Origin: a virus
DNA: 34,916 nt
Virus record (IMG/VR): IMGVR_UViG_3300021961_010493
Span: 1-34,916 of that record
Reading direction: 5' to 3' (one strand)
Made by a program: the position numbers and the translations under genes. Shown in pieces: positions 29,700 through 34,916 of the stretch (positions within the stretch are counted from its first letter, which is position 1; every line of letters begins with the position of its first letter). Under the pieces are notes generated by a model, which worked only from the letters and a program-made list of their open reading frames with translations, searched no databases and had not been told where the DNA came from.

Positions 29700-29977
29700 T
29701 AATCTCTCCTTGCGTCTTCTTTGCCTTCATTGGCAGCTAATCTTTCAACATTGGGTTTCACACCCAACACATGACTCATCTTGGCATCGATCTGCACCAA
29801 ATCGTTGTTCATGGTTTGAACTCGGTTGTCCAGTGCTGTGATGATGTTCTTGAGACCATTCACTCCGCCAGTGACTCCTGCCAGAATGAACTTGATGGTG
29901 AGGAACACAAAGTATCCTGCGGCGATGGCACCCGCTATGGGAAAGCCGACTTCGCCTACTAATGCTAAAAATTCCAT
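29699..29977 (-). CDS. Membrane coiled-coil protein, paralogue B
   Basis: This encodes 92 residues: VGFPIAGAIAAGYFVFLTIK is the membrane helix, GLKNIITALDNRVQTMNNDL the coiled coil. Length and layout equal those of the downstream copy. It is the first gene of a two-gene minus-strand unit lying between the barrel gene and the curli-like operon. TTAAATAA-type A/T sequence lies about 10 nt upstream of its ATG on the minus strand. Confidence 0.75.
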   Translation of the reverse strand: MEFLALVGEVGFPIAGAIAAGYFVFLTIKFILAGVTGGVNGLKNIITALDNRVQTMNNDLVQIDAKMSHVLGVKPNVERLAANEGKEDARRD

Positions 29978-30025
29978 ATACCATTATTTAATATAATGTA
30001 CTGCTTAAATCCATTGCTGTTTTTG

Positions 30026-30033
30026 CCTAAATA
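30026..30033 (+). promoter_or_regulatory. Late-like box CCTAAATA before csgF
   Basis: It ends 3 nt before ATG 30037 and 6 nt before a second in-frame ATG at 30040. With T4 spacing the transcript would start at the second ATG, so translation may begin there. This is the same style as before phage genes elsewhere in the window. Confidence 0.45.
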
Positions 30034-30036
30034 TAC

Positions 30037-30498
30037 ATGATGACTACCACATCACTGAAAATGAGCTTGTTAGCTCTCATTACTCTTCTGACGACTGCAT
30101 CCGCAGGTGAGTTGACCCACGACTTCAAAAACCCTTCCTTTTCCGGACAGGGTTACTCAAACCATGTGTTGGCGCTCGAACAATTACAGTTCACTCGCAA
30201 ACAGGACTTGGCGGACGACATAGCAAGGGCACTCAAGGACGCTGAACGAGAAGAAGAGAACGAAGTTATCAACAAGTTCATTGCCAATGTGGAGTCAAGA
30301 ATTTACGCCAATTTGTCCAAGCAGTTGGTAGACAATATGTTTTCATCAGACGGGGCCACCACCGGCACTGCTGAAATCGAAGGTGCTACCATCTATTGGG
30401 AGAAAGACACAGATCTGGGTGAAATCTCAATCAGGATCACTGAAGCAGATGGAACTGTGACTACATTGACGGTACCAGTAGGAGATTTCGGGTTCTAA
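30037..30498 (+). CDS. csgF: Curli assembly component CsgF-like protein
   Basis: This encodes 153 residues. The signal peptide (SLLALITLLTTASAG) ends with A-S-A. The mature N-terminus, ELTHDFKNPSFSGQGYSNHV, carries the F-x-N-P-[SN]-F-x-G signature by which CsgF binds inside the CsgG pore. LALEQLQFTRKQDL follows, as in the family's linker, and the C-terminal half is beta-rich (TDLGEISIRITEADGTVTTL). Length is close to E. coli CsgF (138). CsgF couples the secretion pore to fibre nucleation at the outer surface. csgG follows within 4 bp. Confidence 0.88.
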   Translation: MMTTTSLKMSLLALITLLTTASAGELTHDFKNPSFSGQGYSNHVLALEQLQFTRKQDLADDIARALKDAEREEENEVINKFIANVESRIYANLSKQLVDNMFSSDGATTGTAEIEGATIYWEKDTDLGEISIRITEADGTVTTLTVPVGDFGF

Positions 30499-30501
30499 TG
30501 T

Positions 30502-31371
30502 ATGTTAAAACAAATTGTCGTGATACTATGTTCGATACTGCTCGTATCGTGTGCTAAACACGCCGGAATAAACGGCTACACTGGCCCCGAGCTCTCTCCT
30601 GCACCCCTGCAACAAAAATTCCAAGAAATTCCCCCACTGGATGGACCCAAAATAACCATAGCAGTCTACTCTTTCACAGACAAGACTGGACAGAGGAAAC
30701 CCAACGACAAGTTTTCTTCTCTGTCATCTGCGGTTACCCAGGGTGCTGAATCGTGGGTGATACAAGCTTTACAAGAAGTGGGCGACGGCACCTGGTTCCA
30801 GGTAGTTGAGCGTGTTGGCCTTGACAATCTTGTGAAGGAAAGACAGTTGATTAGATCAACTCGAGAACAGTACGAAGGCGAAGAAGCCAAGAATCTAAAA
30901 CCCCTGCTGTTTGCTGGCCTGCTCATTGAAGGTGCTGTGGTAGGCTACGACTCAAACGTGGTCAGCGGCGGCTCGGGAGCAAGATACTTGGGCATCGGAG
31001 CTCAGACTCAATATCGGGTTGACACTGTCACGATCGCCATGCGAGTGGTTTCTGTCAACACAGGCGAAGTTCTATTGTCTGTGACCACACAGAAAGACAT
31101 AGCTTCTCATGCTTCAGGAGTGGATGTGTTCAAGTTTTTGGACTTGGGCACCAAAGCACTGGAGATCGAGTCGGGCATGGCCATCAACGAACCAGTAAAC
31201 TATGCTGTGCGAGCTGCTGTTGAACAGAGCATCGTTGAAATAGTGGAACAAGGTGAGCGACGAGGTTTGTGGCAATACAAGACTTCTGATACACAAAAAC
31301 AAGAAAGGGTAAACAATGACAAAACAATGGGCAACTATAATAACCCTATTGTTGATGGTGCTTCCAAGTAG
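30502..31371 (+). CDS. csgG: Curli secretion channel CsgG-like lipoprotein
   Basis: This encodes 289 residues (E. coli 277). The lipobox LLVSC puts the lipidated Cys at 17. ITIAVYSFTDKTGQRKPND, SSLSSAVTQGAESWVIQAL, WFQVVERVGLDNLVKERQLI and LLFAGLLIEGAVVGYDSNV are the family's hallmark stretches, the last two near the pore loops, and TIAMRVVSVNTGEVLLSV follows. It should form the nonameric outer membrane pore for curlin export. A C-terminal extension beyond the family's usual end (KQERVNNDKTMGNYNN...) overlaps the next gene by 56 bp and carries its ribosome site. Confidence 0.95.
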   Translation: MLKQIVVILCSILLVSCAKHAGINGYTGPELSPAPLQQKFQEIPPLDGPKITIAVYSFTDKTGQRKPNDKFSSLSSAVTQGAESWVIQALQEVGDGTWFQVVERVGLDNLVKERQLIRSTREQYEGEEAKNLKPLLFAGLLIEGAVVGYDSNVVSGGSGARYLGIGAQTQYRVDTVTIAMRVVSVNTGEVLLSVTTQKDIASHASGVDVFKFLDLGTKALEIESGMAINEPVNYAVRAAVEQSIVEIVEQGERRGLWQYKTSDTQKQERVNNDKTMGNYNNPIVDGASK

Positions 31372-32038
31372 TTGGGTGCTGTCCAATGATATCTACATTG
31401 ACCAAATTGGTGACAGTTTGGATTTGGATATCACACAGGATGGTTCCAACAACCAGATAGGAAACTCAACCACTGATGTCACACTCGCGGGTGACAACAT
31501 GACGTTTTCAATCACACAGACTGGAAATACCAACACAATAGCGGCTGTTATCAAAGGCACGACATACACAGGAACATGGGCATTCACAGGTAACTCAAAC
31601 ACTGTGGACTTGCTGTGTTCTTCCGCAACCACAGGAGACTGTGACACAGTGACACTGAACATCACCACAACTGGTGATTCCAACACATTTGACTTTGACA
31701 TCGGCGAAACTGCTGATGCTTCATCCGGCACAGTAAACTTCACACTGACTGGTGACAACACAGATGTGGTCGCTGCCATAGACGGTCAAAGTGTAGTGGC
31801 AACTGTGACATCCAACAACTCAACATCATTGGCAACCACATCTGCTTCATCAGATGAAGGCAATGCCATAACATTCAACATTGATGGTGATGGTGACGTT
31901 AATGGACACACAGTGATCCTCGACATCACAGGCGGTGGTTCGACATATGATGTGACCCAGAGTGGTATCAATGACAACTATATTGATGCTGACTTTGATG
32001 GCGATTCCCAAGACGTGGACATCACACAGAGTGATTAA
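31316..32038 (+). CDS. Curlin-repeat secreted protein (CsgA/CsgB-like)
   Basis: This encodes 240 residues from ATG 31316, with AAGAAAGGG 6 nt upstream, inside csgG. A signal peptide (ITLLLMVLPSSWVLS) is followed by curlin-like strands: NDIYIDQIGDSLDLDITQDG, SNNQIGNS, FSITQTGNTNTI, then looser repeats (TLNITTTGDSNTFDFDIG; YDVTQSGINDNYIDADFDGD). The pattern S/N-x-x-x-x-x-Q-x-G-x-x-N-x-x-x-x-x-Q is clear only at both ends. Two Cys 8 apart (CSSATTGDC) sit in the middle. It is larger and less regular than E. coli CsgA. It is the likely export substrate of the adjacent CsgG. Confidence 0.85.
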   Translation: MTKQWATIITLLLMVLPSSWVLSNDIYIDQIGDSLDLDITQDGSNNQIGNSTTDVTLAGDNMTFSITQTGNTNTIAAVIKGTTYTGTWAFTGNSNTVDLLCSSATTGDCDTVTLNITTTGDSNTFDFDIGETADASSGTVNFTLTGDNTDVVAAIDGQSVVATVTSNNSTSLATTSASSDEGNAITFNIDGDGDVNGHTVILDITGGGSTYDVTQSGINDNYIDADFDGDSQDVDITQSD

Positions 32039-33132
32039 TGAAGTTCGCCACAGTCTTAGCAGTCGGCCTGCTTTGGTGCACTAACACATTTGCCTCTATA
32101 GGCTCTGTTAGTGAGATCAAAGGCAACGGATTGATCAAACGCACCGATGGTGCCAAGATCGATTTGGTGGAGAGCCTTGACGTTTTTTCCTACGACGAAG
32201 TCTCCACTGGACAGGGCAGAACTGCCATCAACTTTGTGGACGACACTCGTGTGGAAATCACCGAACACTCCAAACTGATCATTGACGAATTTGTGTACGA
32301 TCCTGCCAACAATGAGGGTGGTCTTACCCTTACCGCCGCATTGGGCACAGTGAGATACGCAAGTGGTCAGATAGCCAAGGATCACAAAGAGAATGTCAAG
32401 ATACAAACACCCACAGCCACCATCGGTGTGCGAGGCACGGACTTTGCCATGATCGTGGACGAGTTGGGTGGATCAACCATCATCCTACTGCCTTCCTGCA
32501 ATTCAAACGGCAACTGTGTGGTGGGCGAGATCACAGTGGATTCTGCTGTGGGGCAAGTGATCCTCAATCAAGCCTTCCAAGCCACCCACGTGGATGTGCC
32601 AGAGTCACCACCGATCAATCCACTGCTGTTGGACATCAACGAGTCACTGATAGGCAATCTTTTGATCATATCACCGCCCAGAGAATTTGATGACTTTGAA
32701 GATCAGGCATCTGCTCGAAGCATGGCGGACATATTGGGACTGGACTTCCTTGAGATCGATGTGTTGGATCAGGACCTATTGGCGGAAGATCAAGAACAGT
32801 GGCAGACAGAATTGGACATCGACTTCCTGGCCGGCGACTTCCTTGGAGACGTGTTGGCACAATTGAACAAAATTTTAGCGGCAGAGTTCCTGTCAGAGTT
32901 GGGAGACGTGTTCGTGAAGAAAGAACAGCAGACCGGACAGTTGGCCGGCAACATCATCCTGATCGATCAAGGTTCCAACTGGTTCTTCAGACGTGAAGGA
33001 TCATCATCCGTGGTGCAGTTGAAACTGAGCAAACGCTATGGCTACTCCATAGACCTCAAACAGGACGACTTTGTAACTCGTGATTTTATCATAGGAGATG
33101 GATCGGGCAACTCGATCGATATAAAACAATAA
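32038..33132 (+). CDS. Secreted FecR-domain protein
   Basis: This encodes 364 residues. Signal peptide (VLAVGLLWCTNTFA), then a FecR domain: IGSVSEIKGNGLIKRTDGAK, LDVFSYDEVSTGQGRTAINF, DTRVEITEHSKLIIDEF, TLTAALGTVRYASGQIA and IQTPTATIGVRGTDFAMIVD. The last is the most diagnostic. The middle is acidic and Leu-rich. The C-terminus ends GSGNSIDIKQ, which resembles a single curlin strand. FecR domains of this secreted type commonly pair with CHASE2 cyclases. Start and stop overlap both neighbours by 1 bp, so it is cotranslated with the curlin proteins. Confidence 0.9.
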   Translation: MKFATVLAVGLLWCTNTFASIGSVSEIKGNGLIKRTDGAKIDLVESLDVFSYDEVSTGQGRTAINFVDDTRVEITEHSKLIIDEFVYDPANNEGGLTLTAALGTVRYASGQIAKDHKENVKIQTPTATIGVRGTDFAMIVDELGGSTIILLPSCNSNGNCVVGEITVDSAVGQVILNQAFQATHVDVPESPPINPLLLDINESLIGNLLIISPPREFDDFEDQASARSMADILGLDFLEIDVLDQDLLAEDQEQWQTELDIDFLAGDFLGDVLAQLNKILAAEFLSELGDVFVKKEQQTGQLAGNIILIDQGSNWFFRREGSSSVVQLKLSKRYGYSIDLKQDDFVTRDFIIGDGSGNSIDIKQ

Positions 33133-34436
33133 TGTGGTTTGAACGATTAATAACAAGGATTTGTGTGTGGTTGTATGTGTTCATGGTGGGCGCTTACATT
33201 TTTGTACCAGATGCCAGAGCGGATCTATACTATGACACCTATCAGGGCACGGGTGCCACACCAAGTTTCCCGGGCAATGGTGGTAGTTTGACCTATCCCA
33301 CAAAATTAAGTTCAGGCACAGTATCAAGCATTAATTACAGTTGGGGAAGTGGTGTTGTATTAGACTCTGGTAGAAACGAAACGGTTATTGTACATTTCTA
33401 CGGATACATCACCATACCAGGCACAGGAGATCAGGACATACAATTCTATCTGCGAGCGGATGATGGCGTGTATATGAAGTTGGATGACACCGTGGTGATC
33501 AATGACTGGCAAGAACAGGCCGACGGCACTTGGAACTATGTTTCAACGGATCAAACACTCACGGGTGGTGAAACCTATTATATCGATATGTGGTGGTATG
33601 AGAACGGTGGTGGTGCTGTGGTTCAACTGCATTGGGACCAAACAGGATCTGTTGCTCTTGTACCTGCTTCAACATATTCCACAACAGCGCCAGAACCCAC
33701 TGCTGGCATAACATCGGCACAGACCACAACCGTCACCAATGCCAGAGCAGTGACCAACGATGGCAACAGCATCTACATCAATCAAGTGGGCGACAACAAC
33801 ACCCTCAACATCACACAGGATGGCAACGACAATCTGATTGCCGGAACATCTTCTACCACCAACAGCAAAGTCAGGGCTGACATCACAGGCAGCAACAATT
33901 CCATCATCATGACACAGCGTGGCAACAACAATGTGACGCTGTTCAAACTCTTGGGTGATTACAATTCGACCACGCTGAATCAAGGTGGCACCACCGGTGC
34001 AGACGACAACAGGATGATCGTGGACATCAACGGTGATCACAACACAATAAGTGGCACTCAAACTCACAACGACGGCGTGGGCAACTCAGGACATTTCCTT
34101 TCCATCGACCTTGATGGTGATTACAACAATATTCTTTCCAGTCAAATCAATGACGGTGACAAGAAGGCATTCATCTCAGCACAGGGCGATGACAACGACA
34201 TAGATCTGTATCAGCAGGGCACTGGCACACACTACGTGGAAATATCTGTTGGCAGTGATCAAACTGTGGATGTCACCCAGGACGGATCCGGCAATCACAA
34301 TGCTTCAATTTCAATGACTGGATACAGTGCCACACTGGATCTCACCCAGTCGGGAACCACCAGCCAGAACTATGTGCTGACCCAAAACTGCACCAACACA
34401 GCAGGCTGTGGCACGACCACAGTCACCCAACAATGA
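33132..34436 (+). CDS. PA14-domain protein with C-terminal curlin repeats
   Basis: This encodes 434 residues. After a signal segment (ICVWLYVFMVGAYIFVPDARA) comes a PA14 domain (about 30-185): ADLYYDTYQGTGATPSF, VIVHFYGYITIPGTGDQDIQ, YLRADDGVYMKLDDTVVIND and TGGETYYIDMWWYENGGGAV, the last being typical. From about 210 curlin-like repeats follow (NSIYINQVGDNNTLNITQDG; NSIIMTQRGNNNVTLFKLLG; FLSIDLDGDYNNILSSQIND). A Cys pair near the end (CTNTAGC) recalls that in the 31316 protein. PA14 domains bind carbohydrate, so the protein could link an amyloid fibre to glycans. It seems to be a novel domain combination. Confidence 0.88.
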   Translation: MWFERLITRICVWLYVFMVGAYIFVPDARADLYYDTYQGTGATPSFPGNGGSLTYPTKLSSGTVSSINYSWGSGVVLDSGRNETVIVHFYGYITIPGTGDQDIQFYLRADDGVYMKLDDTVVINDWQEQADGTWNYVSTDQTLTGGETYYIDMWWYENGGGAVVQLHWDQTGSVALVPASTYSTTAPEPTAGITSAQTTTVTNARAVTNDGNSIYINQVGDNNTLNITQDGNDNLIAGTSSTTNSKVRADITGSNNSIIMTQRGNNNVTLFKLLGDYNSTTLNQGGTTGADDNRMIVDINGDHNTISGTQTHNDGVGNSGHFLSIDLDGDYNNILSSQINDGDKKAFISAQGDDNDIDLYQQGTGTHYVEISVGSDQTVDVTQDGSGNHNASISMTGYSATLDLTQSGTTSQNYVLTQNCTNTAGCGTTTVTQQ

Positions 34437-34642
34437 TAAAGATATTCCTCATCGCTCTGATATTCAACATGGAGTTGGAAAAATGGGAACCCTTTGACAA
34501 ACTGCCCATAGTGGAAATGCCCAACATAGAAACCTGCCTGCGTTACCAAGCCGGCTACAACAGGACCCTTGTGGCCACACACAGCATGGTTAGGATGTTC
34601 TGTGTGGAAAAACAGCCAGATGTTTATACAAAACCAAATTAA
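34433..34642 (+). CDS. Small protein downstream of curli-like operon
   Basis: This encodes 69 residues, with ATGA overlap with the PA14 gene. A short hydrophobic start (MIKIFLIALIFNMELEKWEP) may be a weak signal peptide. Two Cys (ETCLRYQAGYNRTLV; RMFCVEKQP) could form a disulfide after export. It appears to be the last gene of the operon. The function is unknown. Confidence 0.65.
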   Translation: MIKIFLIALIFNMELEKWEPFDKLPIVEMPNIETCLRYQAGYNRTLVATHSMVRMFCVEKQPDVYTKPN

Positions 34643-34653
34643 AACGGCAGTGG

Positions 34654-34681
34654 TTGACACTCTATAAATATCTTGTATAAT
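34654..34681 (+). promoter_or_regulatory. Nested sigma70 promoter and perfect late box
   Basis: TTGACA (34654-34659) and TATAAT (34676-34681), 16 nt apart, are both perfect. The spacer holds a perfect TATAAATA (34663-34670). Both would serve the gene at 34709. Confidence 0.7.
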
Positions 34682-34708
34682 TTAGCTTGAGCTAAGATTA
34701 GGAAAAAG

Positions 34709-34916
34709 ATGACAGAATTTAGATATGGTATATGGAACTTGCTCAAAAGGATTGTGGGGCATTCATCCGTCACCAGAGCAATCATATACACTGTGGGACA
34801 TATTATTATAGCGATGACCTGCAACAGATTGATCACAGGAGCGGACCTCGAACTTGCGGCCGTTGACGCACTGATCGAACCCATGATAAATGGTGTTTGG
34901 TTTTACCTACTTGACA
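34709..34916 (+). CDS. DUF2061-like membrane protein, N-terminal part (3' end outside window)
   Basis: ATG 34709, preceded by AGGAAAAAG, opens a frame that runs to the end of the window (69 codons). KRIVGHSSVTRAIIYTVGHI, TCNRLITGADLELAAVDALI and EPMINGVWFYLLD follow the DUF2061 pattern (K-x-[IV]-x-x-x-x-x-T-R...T-G...A...E-x-x-x-[NK]-x-x-x-[YF]-Y-x-x-[DE]). Two membrane helices are expected. Small DUF2061 proteins are found in bacteria and marine phages; their function is unknown. Confidence 0.65.
   Translation, partial: MTEFRYGIWNLLKRIVGHSSVTRAIIYTVGHIIIAMTCNRLITGADLELAAVDALIEPMINGVWFYLLD

Noticed and set aside
29421-29977. Paralogous pair as transposition remnants.
   Set aside because: Both are intact, share gene length and overlap by one base; no terminal repeats surround them. 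Tandem duplication explains them.
25462-34916. The curli/cyclase half as a stretch of bacterial chromosome (chimeric assembly or prophage border).
   Set aside because: No integrase, attachment repeat or change of gene density is seen. Boxes like ATTAAATA and CCTAAATA before starts, one-base overlaps and base composition continue from the phage half. Only an assembly check could settle it fully.
1-34916. CRISPR array, insertion sequence, tRNA genes or integrase.
   Set aside because: No regularly spaced direct repeats, transposase or integrase motifs, or tRNA cloverleaf with conserved T-loop were seen, apart from the tRNA-like part of the tmRNA.

Overview
The window looks like part of the genome of a large T4-like marine myovirus, probably infecting an alphaproteobacterium. 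The signs are: tightly packed, often 1-4 bp overlapping small genes; complete class Ia ribonucleotide reductase; several proteins that resemble conserved genes of T4-like cyanophages and pelagiphages (the KxDG protein at 2636, the PD-(D/E)XK exonuclease, the beta-helix tail fibre, Hsp20); and many boxes close to TATAAATA, the T4 late-promoter element. The host guess rests mainly on a circularly permuted, two-piece tmRNA gene of the alphaproteobacterial kind. No database search was possible, so all names come from motif recognition.

Layout. 1-4.5 kb: glycosyltransferase-like fragment, small basic proteins, SGNH hydrolase, class 3 lipase, KxDG protein and a KdsB-like CMP-sugar synthetase. 4.6-7.1 kb: unknown proteins, three of them in cassettes with strong ribosome-binding sites and hairpin terminators, which look highly expressed. 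7.1-12.5 kb: a run of small unknown genes, a large acidic-tailed protein, the exonuclease and the tail fibre. 12.5-16.4 kb: nrdA, nrdB and a small protein. 16.38-16.60 kb: tmRNA. 16.6-22.6 kb: small membrane/coiled-coil proteins, SNase-like nuclease, second SGNH protein, exported SleB-type hydrolase, a putative surface lipoprotein, and a large membrane coiled-coil protein. 22.6-25.4 kb: ClpX, ribosomal protein bS21 homologue, Hsp20 and ClpS. 25.5-34.7 kb: a CHASE2-adenylate cyclase, an outer-membrane-barrel-like protein, two paralogous membrane coiled-coil proteins, then CsgF, CsgG, a curlin-repeat protein, a FecR-domain protein, and a PA14-curlin fusion.

Two systems stand out. First, tmRNA, ClpX, ClpS, small heat-shock protein and bS21 together could let the phage steer host ribosome rescue, proteolysis and translation. 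Second, a curli-like secretion and amyloid cassette lies next to a CHASE2 cyclase and a FecR protein, which is an unexpected load for a lytic phage. The same promoter style is seen before the curli-type genes as before the phage genes, which argues that it is one genome. A third, architectural theme is that many late-type promoter boxes end only 3-7 nt before the start codon, predicting leaderless or nearly leaderless mRNAs, while the apparently abundant genes have long leaders with Shine-Dalgarno sites and hairpins. There is no gene-free stretch above 300 bases; the longest, 16358-16634, holds the tmRNA.
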